Shown here: positions 46,841-63,982 of the stretch, one piece after another
Layout of the letters: each line of letters begins with the position of its first letter
Position numbering within the stretch: the stretch's first letter is position 1
Assembly: GCA_035048495.1 (NCBI GenBank)
Contig: CM068553.1
Location: forward strand, 1,123,259 to 1,187,258
Source of the DNA: Euptelea pleiosperma
Lineage: Eukaryota; Streptophyta; Magnoliopsida; Ranunculales; Eupteleaceae
Direction of reading: 5' to 3'
DNA: 64,000 bases
The notes under the pieces: generated by a model
Told to the model about the DNA's origin: nothing
The model's input: only the letters and a program-made list of their open reading frames with translations
Database searches by the model: none
Program-made: the position numbers and the translations under genes

Positions 46841-47880
46841 TGGGCTGCATCGATAACCCCCGAGGCGAGTGTGGAGGCTGCCTAGTGTGGCATTCACATT
46901 CGGCCTCGGGGGCTGCTAAGGGCTGCCAAGTGTGGAATGCCACACTCGACCTCGGAGGCTGTCGAGGCAGCCCAGAATTGAGAGAGAGATGAGAGACGTA
47001 CCTCCGGTGGTGGTAGTGGCAGCGGCATCCTCCTCATCTTCTTCTTCTTCTTCTTCTCCTCCTCCTCTACCTCCGGTGTGGGTAGCGGTGACGGCGTCCT
47101 CCTCCCTCCTCTTCTTCTTCTTCTTCTTCTTCTTCTCCTCCTCTTCTATTTTTCCTCTTCTCTGTTTTTTTTTTTTTTGGTGGGTGGGTGTGATGAATGA
47201 TGGGTTTACTGAGCAAAAACGCGGGTGCCAATATCCCGTCCCTAAAATTAAAACTGTGCAACATAGGCTGGTGGTTATAGATGTTCATTAAGAGAAAAGA
47301 TAATGACTAAAAATAAAATTGACATAAAATTTAGATGTTGAAACCTCGAAAAGATAAAGTGTTGTCCTTTAGAAATAAATTGATAGATGATGGGGAAATA
47401 AAATTTAGAATGACAAAAATAAAATAGGTTAGGATGATGTGGGATGAAATGACTAGGCATGTATTAAAAGAATCACAAAAATAAATTAGAAAATCTAAGG
47501 GAAAAGTCACAAAAAAATAAAGCATAGTGATGGAGTGAAAAATGTTTAGAAAGTGATTAAAGAGAAAATGTCATATTACAAGAATTAACAATAAATTGGG
47601 AATAATAAAAAATTAAATATCAAAATGCTAAAAATATACGAACATAATAGTAAGTAAAGTAAAACATAAAGGCGTATGAGAGCTAATACAATAGGCTAAG
47701 AACAAGTGAGAGTTAGAAAAATATCAATAAACTTGCAAAAATGAGATAGAGAAAAAAACTAGACGTAAAGCAAGTTAAATGTATACAAAATTACTTATAA
47801 AAAAAAATAAACAAAAACTAATGATAAGAATCGTAGTTAGAGAAGATTACAGAAAGACGGAGGAATTACTTCTAAAAATT
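46037..47880 (+). mobile_element. LINE endonuclease region, copy 2, interrupted by other elements
   Basis: Readable pieces include NAYAPQVELNE (about 46070), ILEFVIAYNLIVTNTYFKK and EHLVTFKSESN (46380-46480), FAKIARSSQDKIK (46510-46545), then after an insertion CNIGWWL-MFIKRK (about 47255) and MMWDEMTRHVLKES (about 47430). This order matches the endonuclease part of RTE-like LINEs. A hAT end fragment (46244-46325, beginning CAGTGGTGGAGCCAGGATTTTG) and the F3 element at 46549-47242 are inserted in it. Many stops show it is dead. Confidence 0.78.
46549..47242. mobile_element. Microsatellite-bearing Mutator-type foldback (family F3), copy 1
   Basis: The 694-bp element begins GGGACGGGATATAGGCATCC and ends GGGTGCCAATATCCCGTCCC. 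The flanks are perfect 9-bp repeats TAAAATTAA (46540-46548 and 47243-47251). Removing it restores continuity of the LINE reading. The arms contain GAAGAAG/GGAGGA on the left and CTTCTTC/CCTCCTC on the right, plus (CT)n at 46801-46835. The centre (about 46843-46975) is a nested hairpin bounded by TGGGCTGC and GCAGCCCA. Confidence 0.92.
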
Positions 47881-48566
47881 ACTGTAGTACCCTGAATTTT
47901 CTATTATAATTTACTTATATTAACAGGACTCACGTATAATAAACACATTCTAAACACATTCTAAACACTTTTCTAAACCTTAGGGCTTTTTTGCTTGTGG
48001 TTGAGATAAGGTAAAGCTGTCGAATTCAACCCCCGGCAAGTAACCTTATACTCTTCTTTCCTTTCCCTTGATATCTTTTGCTCCTAGACTTTGGCATTAG
48101 AGGATCTTTTGCAGGTCCAACCACACCCTGGCGCGTAGTTTCATAAGAGGATCAAGGTTTTGCTCCTTTCCGTCTGGATCAATCTGAGGATCGTGTGGAG
48201 AAGGTAAATTTACCCACACATACAACACGTGCTGAATTGAAATCATCAGTTCATATTCTCTTCATTATAGGAAAAAAAAGCTAAACTTTAAATCATCCCC
48301 CACTTAGATTGCCTAGGGTACACATACTCACATGTGTGGCCCATAATGTAACTTTGACAACTTATTAAGAACTTAACAAACACAATTTTAGAAGAGTTCG
48401 AATGATTAGATTGTACATTGGACCAAACTTCCTTTAGTCTAATAAGAGTGTAACCCTCTAAATGCTAATCAGGGTCCACTCAAATCTATTTTTCGTCCAA
48501 TTGTGTTTAACCAATTTGGGCAGTTGTTATTGAAATGCCTCTCAAGGAAAACTCAAACCGCTGATT
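47881..48566. other. Intergenic, nothing recognised
   Basis: AT-rich; no protein-like frame and no clear repeat ends. Confidence 0.4.
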
Positions 48567-48690
48567 ATAGTATACTAGCGGGTGGCCGGTGCCCATGACA
48601 CACTCCGACAAAGTGTGCCAAAATCGGGTGTGAGTGGCTGAGGGGGTATAAGTGGGGGTATAAGTGGGGAGACAATTTCCCTGTTTTGTT
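48567..48690 (-). repeat. Solo inverted copy of the 2350-3455 repeat
   Basis: ATACTAGCGGGTGGCCGGTG, ACTCCGACAAAGTG, AATCGGGTGTGAGTGGCTGA and GTATAAGTGGGGAGACAA are the reverse complement of the unit repeated five times near the left end of the window. Confidence 0.65.
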
Positions 48691-48973
48691 ATATAGATGA
48701 AGACTTACATTAGACAAATGTTATTATCATCTTTTACGCCTTATTCCAAATTTTTGTGATCAGCAACATGAAATTGATTTCACCATTCAACTCTATTCAA
48801 AGTTATGTCTCTTCAACACAATCACAATACGTCTTCAAATTTTTTCTCACTATTTTAATAAACATCATTTTGAAGGCCTTATCCCCCTTTTAGAGCCTCC
48901 AATTTGCAGCCTTCTCTCTATTTTAGAACCTTCAACTTGCACCAAAGTGTAACTTTTTCTTATTTATCTCTTA

Positions 48974-49280
48974 GGGCGTGTTTGAGTGCCAAGTGAAAAA
49001 ATTACATTTTCCTTGGTAAAACACAACTGTCCATTGTTAGATAGCCATTTTAAATCTGTATAATTTTCCCTACCAAGCCAATTAAATTTAGATAATTTTC
49101 CCTACTAAGCCCAGAATTCATTTCCCATCCAGATAGGTGAGAATTCATTTCCACCACAAAATACACTTTAATTTTCTCGGATAATTGAAATATGTGTTCT
49201 CAGTTGCAATCAATCATCCATTCAAGGCATTTCCCAGATGTATTTTCTCGGGAAAATTTTCTATGCAATCAAACACGCCC
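48974..49280. mobile_element. Tourist-type MITE, copy 2 of 3
   Basis: A 307-bp element with ends GGGCGTGTTTGAGTG and ATGCAATCAAACACGCCC. The flanks are TTA (48971-48973) and TTG (49281-49283), a duplication with one change. It lies 276 bp beyond the ubiquitin-L40 stop codon and could lie in or near that gene's 3' end. Confidence 0.82.
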
Positions 49281-49556
49281 TTGGTTCAATCGAAGGCATG
49301 ACAAAATCACTTATGCCAAGAAAATTGGTTCCTGGACAATTTTCCACAGAGAAATGGACCCTTCAAAATTTAAGAAAGAAGAAAAAACGACAGGTAAGGA
49401 TTCAAAGTTCAAAGCAAAAAACATCTATCCATGGTCACATATAGCAAAACGACAATAAATCACAAGTCTCCAACAATGCAAAAGGTCCAATTCCCACAAG
49501 TTCAAAAGCAGGTTGTCTACCAACTCGTCCTATCACTAGGCCATTCACAATCAGAT

Positions 49557-54900
<5,344 letters not shown>

Positions 54901-56669
54901 AGACGGTCGAGCATGGAGCAAAATGACGGTCTATTTGCGGTTATTATGGGCAGGGCTTGGGCTTGAGCCCGGCCTGGGTATGTCAGGCCCGGCCCGCAAA
55001 ATAACAGGATAAAACTGATTGCGGCCTGGGCCCATGATGAGTCTAGCAGGCTCAACCCAAGCCCGGATCATGAATATATTTACAAGTCTGGGCCTAGCCC
55101 GAGCTCAGCACGCCAACTAATTAGTACATGTGACTTTAGTTAATTGCTAACTATAGACACTACCATGGGCTGGCATGTGGGATCAAGAAGATAGGGTGTC
55201 TGGGTCCGAGGTGGGGGATGCAACTGGTGATGGACTTTCCAATCGAACATGCTTCGGGCGGTTACTTACTCCCATCTGAGAGATATTGTCATTTCTTTCA
55301 TCTTCTCTTTCCGAGGTGGGACAACCAGTAATACGATTCAAGGGAAGCAAGACGTCCACAACAATCGAATTCAATGGCAAGAAAGCAGCGAGTCAAGGGA
55401 TAGACGCAAGCATCGTATTAAAGGAAAGTCTCTTACTTTAATTAAATATATAAATTAAAAACAGCAAATTATCATCGCCAACTAGTAAGAAATCTCAGAA
55501 GTCATATTAGTTATGATGGGCTTTCAGGCTTGGGCCACTTGGCAAGCTCTGGGGTTCCAGTTTGGGCTGGTATTGTAAGATGTGAACGCAAAAGCCTTTC
55601 TCTAGGCTCACTTAGGAAACATAATGGGCTTGGGCCTAAAGTGTCAAGCGTGACAGGCGCTAGTAAATGGGCCAGGTGCCCAAAGGATCATTTAAGCATT
55701 GAGCAATGACATAGAATGAATTTTTGTTAGGAAAATAATTCAGAAAGCTCAAATGTGTTCGAGTTGTGGTTGTGGACCGTCAGATCCATAACGAAATCAC
55801 CCTTTAGTACTAGACCCCACCTTGTATTGGTCCACATTCCCTTTTGTACAAATCTCTAGGGCAAAAAGGGTGCGACAGTCCAGAACTGGGTCGCATATTA
55901 ACCCAAAATCTTGGGATCAGTGGTTGGATCGACGATCTCGATTTGTGTTGTTGGGAAAGAAAGCATTCTCATTGTCAGAACGGGTGCAAACTATTTGGCG
56001 CGCAAATGATTCCCACCAATGATTACGCATAGAATTTGGACTTTGGATTTGTATTTCGTTCGCACATTTGGACATGCAAATAGGAAAACTCAAGTGCATG
56101 TACGTGCGCATTATTACATACTTGCACTAAGAAATGCACCAAATTTGTAGGCCCCGTCGTTAAACGGCAGCGTGGGCCCACTACGAACTAAGGTGGTGGG
56201 TCCACATGCATAGAGGTGGGTAGTGGCACCTCAAAGCTTGTGAGACCGAAATATGAATTGTGAGGCCTTCCTTGCCCTTCTCATCCATTGATGTGTTGGA
56301 TCATAGGCCCCCAATTTGGTTCGTGCAGGATCCACTTTGGCATGCTCTACCTTGATGCACGTGGGGCCCACTTGACAGTTTGTGGTGCGTTGGTTGTTAG
56401 ATCACAGGCCCCATCTTAGTACATGTGGGACCACCTTGGTGCATGAGGGGCCTACATTATACTTTGATGTATGGGGCTCACATATTAGGTGTGTTCTTAG
56501 TGTGCACATGTAACAATACCCATGCATGTAAAACACTGGAATTTATCCATTTGCAAATCGAAGGGTATGCAAACATTTTCAAAAGAAGGTGTGTGAATCT
56601 GTCTCTTCGCGTAAATGACGCTCCAAACAGCCTAAAAATCTATTTGCACGCATTCCAAACGTACCTTAA
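54901..56669. other. Intergenic, repeat-derived in part
   Basis: About 54950-55110 is rich in GGGCTTGAGCCCGGCC words, like the inner ends of the hAT element at 27461. Between 56270 and 56480 a short motif (ATCATAGGCCCC...TGGTGCATG) recurs about three times. No gene was recognised. Confidence 0.4.
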
Positions 56670-57606
56670 GGCCCTGCTAGGTTCACTACACTTGGCTGCG
56701 TTTTGCACTGTAGTGCAAATGTAGTGACTTGCGTTGCAATCATTTACAATGCAAGTCACTTACAACTGTTTGGTTCACACCCTCTAAATAGATGCAAACG
56801 AAGTTTAACTGATTGGTTACCTTGCGTTGCAAAAGAATGTAATGGATTATTTTATTTCTTGATTTTATAAAAATAATGCACAATAAAATTATTATTGTTA
56901 TCATATTATTTTTCTTATTATTATCAATGTTTAAAGGGGGGCTGTTATAACGGTATAATGACTTGGGGGCGTTACTGTTTTTTCTGTTATAAAGAAAAAA
57001 TGTTCAGGGGCAAAAACAGGAAAATAATGAAAAAAATGGCTCTGAAATTTTAAAAATGGAAAAGATGGCATTTTTTTTACAATTTTTTCCAAAAAATAAC
57101 GGTCGTTATTTTTTGGGCGTTTTAACAGTACGTAATATAACGGGGGAGGTCCGAATCCGTTATAAAGGCTGTTATTTTCGTTATAACGGCCATTTTTTAA
57201 ACCTTGATTATTGTTATTATTATTTGGAGGGGAAAGCTTGGGGTTAGGCGGCCCCAACCAACAATCTCAAAAAAACAGGAAACTAAAATAAAATTAAAAA
57301 TAAAAATAATAAAAAATAAAAATTAAGATAAAAATAAAAATAAAAATTGAAAGATAATAATAAAAAACCCCAATTACTATTATTATTAATGTTTTTCGGG
57401 AAAAAAATTGTTGAGCTAATGCAATGCACCCACTTGCATCAGTTTTTGGGCTGCAGTTGCTTGCATCTATTTTGTTAAGGAGTTTGCAAGGGCTTGGAAT
57501 CCACTTGCATTGCAGTTCATTTGCCGCCTCCAACCAATCACTTGCAATCCCAAAATTGTGGTAAGTGAGTGCCTTGCACTCTATTTGCTTTGAACCAAGC
57601 AGGGCC
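56670..57606. mobile_element. Harbinger-like non-autonomous element with nested repeat
   Basis: The 937-bp element has inverted ends GGCCCTGCTAGGTTCA and TTGAACCAAGCAGGGCC and is flanked by TAA (56667-56669 and 57607-57609). Subterminal TTGCATTGCAAGTCACT-like words repeat in both orientations. A GTTATAACGG repeat (about 56936-57207) is inserted within. No transposase was found. Confidence 0.8.
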
Positions 57607-57609
57607 TAA

Positions 57610-57990
57610 GTGACTTGACTAAGTGCATCAACTCTATGGATTTTTACCCAATCCAAGAGGTGCTGAGTGATGGATCTTTTTTAATTTTTTGAAATCGTGG
57701 GTATCCGGGTCTCTTAGAGCACCCGAATAGTCACCTGGGGCACGATATAGTCACACCTTCTACACATGCCAGTGTATTGGGAGGCATTATTTCCTAGCAT
57801 ATATTACGGGGTATGGCTAAAGACCATAATAACCAAAGTTATTAATGACTTTAACAAAAGGTAGCGCATATTGACTGAGATTTGTATCTTTGATAGATTG
57901 TCAAAGTTGTGGAGATATTCACGTGAAGACATTCCAAGAATATTCACCATGGGAAGATATTCCAATAGGAGCACACCCTAAAAAGAAGAC
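57610..57990. other. Intergenic, nothing recognised
   Basis: No gene or element signature is visible. Confidence 0.4.
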
Positions 57991-58327
57991 GAATAAAACT
58001 TGGCTGACTGGCGACAGCCCATAAGATGAGCCACATGGCACATTTTTAGAGGACAATGACTGTTTGGATGTTTGGCCAATTCCTAGGTGGACCTACAAAC
58101 CAAAAATCTTGTACCCCAAATAATGGTTGATAATGCTCAAATTTCCACGGTTAAAATCAAACCATGAAAATGACTCTAATCCAATGCTTAGCAATCACTA
58201 ATCACGTTGATTTTTGGTTTGTAGGTTCACCTAGGGATTAGCCAAACATCCATACTGTCAGTGTCCATTCAAAATGTGCCATGTGGCTCATCTAGTCTGC
58301 GGTTGGCTGGTCAGCCAGCTTTTACTC
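57991..58327. repeat. Foldback MITE copy, family F1
   Basis: It begins GAATAAAACTTGGCTGACTGG and ends CCAGCCAGCTTTTACTC (337 bp), with inner F1 boxes ATGAGCCACATGGCACA, GGATGTTTGGCCAATTCCTAG and inverses. No matching flanking duplication was seen, so one flank may have changed. Confidence 0.75.
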
Positions 58328-58424
58328 GGCTTAGAGAGGGATTTCTCTTTTTGGAGTGTGCCGCGACCAGGAGTCCACCCCAACAGGAAATGGTGTGCGC
58401 GAATATGCATTCCCTCAACAAAAT

Positions 58425-58611
58425 TGGCTCAGGCTATGAGGACCTCCTTTTTCTAACCGAACCCCTCTTGGTGTTCGCACGCTCGGCCGTGGAAGAGAAA
58501 GCGATCCCAGCTCGGCGCTGACAACCATTGTTGGAATCTTGAAATCCACGGCCGCCAAGCACACGAACACCGAGCGGGGTCAGAAAAATGGGAGTCCCCT
58601 GAGCCTGACCC
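58425..58611. mobile_element. 187-bp Mutator-type foldback element
   Basis: The ends TGGCTCAGGCTATGAGGAC and GTCCCCTGAGCCTGACCC are imperfectly inverted. Arms continue TTTTTCTAACCGAACCCCTC and CTTGGTGTTCG, with inverses, to CGGCCGTGG near the centre. The flanks CAACAAAAT (58416-58424) and TAACAAAAT (58612-58620) match at 8 of 9. A related hairpin without visible duplication lies at about 59482-59690. Confidence 0.75.
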
Positions 58612-58620
58612 TAACAAAAT

Positions 58621-61600
58621 AACCCTTTTTATTTTTGATAAGTACAAAATAAACCTGTCAAGATATCTTCGATGGATTCGGTCCATATTCTTGGTCTCAA
58701 GACTCTCAACTTTTTTTTTTTTTATTAAAATGGAAGTTACCAACCCACTTCACATGCATGGATTGGGCGCGAGATGTCACTCCTACCTCATAAGTCCGAA
58801 CAAAAACTTTGAACAAAATAAATTAATGGAAGAAGCAAAAAACATGTTTCTAGGTTGACCTTTCTCTGTTTACAATTGACTTCTGAGACAACAAAAAAGT
58901 ATAGGAAATTTCTTTGTGATTAAGAGAGAATAGCCAACATGGTTTTTAATGATAATTTTGTTTTACCTACGTAGACTGGACTGGAACACACTTCTAAAAT
59001 ATATACTTATAGAACAATATCTCCACTATAATATACTTACTTGTCAATTTCGTTGAATCTTTAAAAGAATACTGAAAACATAATCGAATTAAAAAAATGA
59101 AAAGTCATAACTTTTTCAATAATTTCGCCAAGACACGACAAAGACTTAGAAATGAAATTAAGAACTTTGAGACTACTACCCTTAATTAACCCAATCCTGA
59201 TCAGACTTATGAGAGGGATGAACATGGGATTTCGAGGGTTTTAGTTTTTTATTCACATTTTGTTGGATTTTTACAATTCACCATTTTTTTTTTTTTTTGT
59301 AATAGTTTAATTGCACGTTTAATTCAACGTCCAACTGTTGAAGATCACCCTTCTATAAACCAACAAATTAAAAATAGAGAGAACAAGAAAGATCAATCAC
59401 ACATACACAACAAGTTTATATATTTGAAAATGTGCCTATTCCTATAGGTGAGAAGAGTTCTTTTACTATCTTTAAAGAGTGGGTCGGGGTCAAGGGACCC
59501 CCTTTTCTAACCACTCTGAGGAGTTGTGTTCTCGATCTTCGATTCCGAGAATCCAACGGTGTGGTTGATAGCACTAAGCTGACATTCACTTTTGTCAGTG
59601 CTCAACCACAATTGGATTAACAGCCGAGGATAGAACCCACAAGAGGGGTTAGAAAAAAGGGTCTTCAGAGGCTAAGCCTTACAAAATTAGGGTTACAATA
59701 GTTTCTTCTCTCTCACTCTCTCAACGTACTAGTGAAATCCTATCAAGCCTATATAGAACATATATTATCTCTGATACAATGAAATGCCTAAAGTACCTCA
59801 ATACAAATTATATCCTAACACAAATTATACGAACTTGTACAGACAAAAAATGCTATCAGCTCTGTCTACCGGTAATTCCCCAGCCAACTCAACGTGGAGA
59901 TGGACCCCGGTAAAGCTATAGATTAATGAACAACAAATTTTGAGTAATATTCACGTAATTAATTGACAAATCTCATCTTAGATAAGAGATTATAGCATCG
60001 ACTTAAGGCAGGTTAACCTAATGTCATAATCCGCTCATTTTCAGGTCATTTTGGGTGTATCACTTTTCAGGTGTTTGAACAACGCAATCATCGATGGTAG
60101 CTTAAAAATGTAACAGCAAATAATCCATGTGAATGTTGTCAATCCCCTCAAGCTTAATATATGTAATTTCTCTTTTTGAAATGAAATTAAGAGTCAATGG
60201 CGATATCCTCGAAGAACAAAATTATATACACTGCGCCTAGCCATGTTGACACCAAGTTAATTATATTCGGATTAAAGCTTTTCATAGGTCCAGTAATATA
60301 ATCTTGGAAAACATTCAAACCAAGATCTGATTCTATCAACTTCGCTAATTATCATTTATCTTGACTTTGATTCGTCGTAGCGTCTCTTATATGCATGATG
60401 GGGTGGTGTATTAATTGGGATCATAGGCGGCTTTTCCTTTTTAGGTAGATGGTGATACACTTTTCTGCCAAACATGTCCGTGACATATACTGCAATAGGG
60501 TCGCTATTCGTAACATACTGTGATCAAGTTGTTCAGCACCCCGAACCATTTTTAAACAAGCATAAAAGTGATTAAGAAGCGGATATATTGTGCACAGCTG
60601 GTGAATTTTAATTTTTTTTTCTTTGCCATAGATGTGAATTTAGGTTGAACGATACGCATAATTAAGTTATTAAATTAATCATCTCGCATCAAATCTTCCC
60701 CACTGGATAAGGAATAAAATCGCAAAAATTACTTTAATTGTTAATTTATTTGGTCTGTTATACCCCACACATTTTCTAAAGAAATAAAACAAAGATAGTG
60801 CTATCCTGCTCGGGTATTTTTTTTTTTTTTTTTAAATTACCCGTCGCAATATAATATGTCTATATTAATATATTAATTTCCCCCAACCAGTGACACTAAA
60901 GTTTCCTACTAGAGTTTAGTACCATGCATGTGCCACATTTCCTTGTTATCCAAATGATTCATTGCACCTTGCAGCTCGATTTCGTTTGTTGCTTCAGAAA
61001 CTTATAAACAAAATAAAATCTTAATTTGATCGTTAAGATTACGGGATTACTGATTGATGATCAAACAATCAAATATACAATATACTTTTGGTATAGAACT
61101 CGAGTGACGACATTTTTCGTCACGAAGGTGAGGAAAGCATTTCGCTAGTTATTGTATCGATTTTATTTTAATAATTTCAATCCCCATTTTATTCTTCTCG
61201 AGATATCCTGTTATGCGTCACGCGTTGCCGGTCAAAAAAAGCTGAAAGATTGAACCGGGTTTTCTTGTAGTCACTCTCTTACATTCATTTGGTTTGAAGA
61301 TTTTTGATACCCGGCCCAAAGCTAGAACAGGCTTATATAGCCAGTGGTGGAACCAAAAAAGGTCTCTCTTCCCAGCCACAGGCCCACAAGGGCATGTTTA
61401 AGCGACCCGACCCGATGCGACCCGACATAATTGGATGTTCCTTGGCCCCACTAGAGCGAATGAGGAAAAATGATTTATTTGATTCGTTGGGTCACTTTAT
61501 AATATATAAAGGGCACGTGGCAGATATGGATTTCACTTTAGGGATTCTAATTATGTAGACCCATAAACATGTCTAATCTATTTTTTAATTATTAAAAATT

Positions 61601-61711
61601 GCGGTGTTTAAGGTTATTCGTTTACGTCAAAGTCTCCAAATCGATGGCAAATAATTTTATTTATTTATTTTTAGGACGATATTAGAATAGTGTAATGCGA
61701 GTAAAGAGTCG
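58621..61711. other. Intergenic, mostly featureless
   Basis: Apart from the hairpin near 59482-59690 (CCCCTTTTCTAACC and GGGGTTAGAAAAAAGGG arms), this is AT-rich intergenic DNA with homopolymer runs. No protein-like frame was found. Confidence 0.4.
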
Positions 61712-61877
61712 CCGTCCCCGGGAGGACATCAAACTTTGAAGTCTCCCCACCCAAAATGTGTGACAAGTATCCCAATCCCTTAACTCAACCCTCGTCAATC
61801 CCTTGATTAGTGGTTAAAAAGGGGTACTTGTCAGACATTTTGGGAGGGGACTTCAAAGTCTGATGTCCCCGGGGCGA
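61712..61877. repeat. 166-bp foldback element
   Basis: Left arm CCCCGGGAGGACATCAAACTTTGAAGTC is matched (in shorter runs) by the inverse GACTTCAAAGTCTGATGTCCCCGGGG on the right. TGTGACAAGTATCCC pairs with GGGGTACTTGTCAGACA. Solo pieces of the same family occur near 23390 and 24090. Confidence 0.7.
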
Positions 61878-61954
61878 GCGGATTTTTTGTGTGTAATGCT
61901 ACCAGGCAACCCCTTTCACAGATGAAACTCGGCAAAAAGACAAGAAAAACTGCC

Positions 61955-63225
61955 TCAAAAACTACACATTGATGATGGACCACAGTGTAAGTCATATAAA
62001 ATACTGGATGTTTGGCCCAACCAGCGGCGAAGCCAGTAAGGGGCCAGGGGCCCTCAACTTTCAAAGTCTCCTTAAAAAAAAAAAGTAAAAGTACCTTAAT
62101 GCCCCCCTTATCTATTGAACTTATTAACAATTGTTTAAAATTATTTGTATTCGGAGGGGTGTTGTAGTCTTTATACATCTATTTGATGTAAACGCAGTTA
62201 ATTTTGCTGTCTCTATGGAAAATTTGGATTCTAAAATTTTTCATAGGGACGTCTGGGCGACATCTATAAATGTCATGTAAAAGACTGTTAGAGATCCATG
62301 ACTTTAGGGATGTTTGAAACACCCCTAGATGGCCTTGGGGACCAAAAAATCAACAGGATTGGTGGTTTCTATCCATTGGATTTGGATTTTTAACATAGGT
62401 TGAATTTTAACCATGGATTCAAAAATTATTTTAGGTAACTTGATTCAAAGCTTAGAAAACACCAATCAAAATGATTTTTTGTTTGTAAGTCTATCTTTGG
62501 ATGTTTCAAACATTTGTAGGATCATAAATCTCTAAGAGTATGTCACGTGATGTTTTTAGGTTCAGCCTGTCACTCACATAAGCAATTATTATACATAAAT
62601 TTTTTTCTCTCACTCAGCCTGCTTTCAACGTATAAGGGAAAAACTTTGATGATGGTATTCATCATCAATATTGATGACAGACCATAATGTGAGCCATGTG
62701 GCATACGATTAGAGGACAATAGCCCTACGGATGGTTGGCCCATCCCTAGGTAGACGTATATAAGAAAAACGTAGCCTGATTACTGATTTTGATCCATTGG
62801 ATCTGTGTAACCAAAATAATGCTAAAAATCGACGGTTGAAAATAATCCATGAACATGACTCTAATAAAATAGATAGAAATTACTAGTCAGGATGAATTTT
62901 GGTAGGTACGTTCACCTAGGCATGGATCAAACATCCATACAGTCAGTGATATCAAAGAGAGTGCCACGTGTAAGATACACGTGCGTCATAGTGGTATGCC
63001 AACTACAAGAAACGTGCCCCCCTTGACTAAAATCCTGGCTCCGCTGCTGGGCCCAACCCTAGATGGACATAAAAAAAATAGCTTGATAACTGATTTCTAA
63101 GTATTGGATTGGACACGTTTTCATGGGTTGATTTTTAATCGTGGAATTTGAGCATTATTTGGGTACGAAGATCCAAAGGTATGAAATCACTAATCAGGCA
63201 AGAGTATGCCACGTGTTTTATATGA
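61955..63225. repeat. F1 foldback copy split by a hAT insertion
   Basis: The left part (61955-62021, ending GGATGTTTGGCCCAAC) and the right part (63058-63225, beginning CCTAGATGGACATAAAA, then CATGGGTTGATTTTT) join into one F1 element once the hAT element and one 8-bp copy are removed. Confidence 0.78.
62022..63049. mobile_element. Non-autonomous hAT element with 8-bp duplication, copy B
   Basis: The 1028-bp element has ends CAGCGGCGAAGCCAG and CTGGCTCCGCTGCTG and perfect flanking 8-bp repeats GGCCCAAC (62014-62021 and 63050-63057). It belongs to the same family as 44141-45105 (CTGGCTCCGC termini, AAAATCCTGGCTCCG). It contains two F1-type foldbacks, about 62262-62550 and 62660-62975. No transposase is encoded. 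Confidence 0.92.
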
Positions 63226-63673
63226 AATCACTAATTAGACATTTTAGTAAGGCTCTGCTTGGTACGTCGTAAATGGATGCAAACGTATTAGCTTAAAGTG
63301 GGTCCCACAAATATCGGTGCTTGGTTACCCATGGTAAAGTGGGCCCACTGCATTGACATTCCATGCCCTTGCATTATGATTTGATTTCACCAAATAAGTT
63401 GCGGCATTTGAACACTGGATAAAAGTCATGGAATTACAATGCAGCTCTCTCCTCTCGCCCTCTCTCTCTCACTCGATGCAAGAAAAAAAATGTCCTAAAA
63501 TTTCTCTTAGTCTCTATATGACACAATCGGCTTCCCCATTGAAGCTTTGATTCAAAATTTTCAGATAATTGGAGAGTTGATCGATCATGAAATAACAGTA
63601 AGAAATCAAAATCCATCTTGGATTGCATCTTTTTTCCTAAAATCTCTGAAACAACACATGGATTCGACTTTAT
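63226..63673. other. Intergenic, nothing recognised
   Basis: A short AT-rich stretch with a (CT)n-like tract near 63445-63470. No gene was recognised. Confidence 0.4.
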
Positions 63674-63676
63674 TTA

Positions 63677-63982
63677 GGCCGTGTTTGATTACCAAGTTGG
63701 AAAATTACATTTTCCTTAGGAAAACACAACTGTCAATTGTTAGATAGCCAATATAAATCAGTATAATTTTCCTTAACAAGCCATTTAAATTTGGATAATT
63801 TTTCCTACTAAGCCCGGAATTTATTTTCCATCCAGATAGGTGAAAATTCATTTCCACTTGAAAATACACATTTATTTTCTCACTGATTGAAATATGTGTT
63901 CTCAGTTGCAATCAATCAGCTATTTAAGGCATATCCCAGATGTATTTTCTCAGGAAAATTTTCTGTGCAATCAAACACGGCC
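63677..63982. mobile_element. Tourist-type MITE, copy 3 of 3
   Basis: A 306-bp element with ends GGCCGTGTTTGATTACC and GCAATCAAACACGGCC, flanked by TTA (63674-63676 and 63983-63985). It shares ATTTTCCTTAGGAAAACACA and TTGTTAGATAGCCA with the other two copies. Confidence 0.88.
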
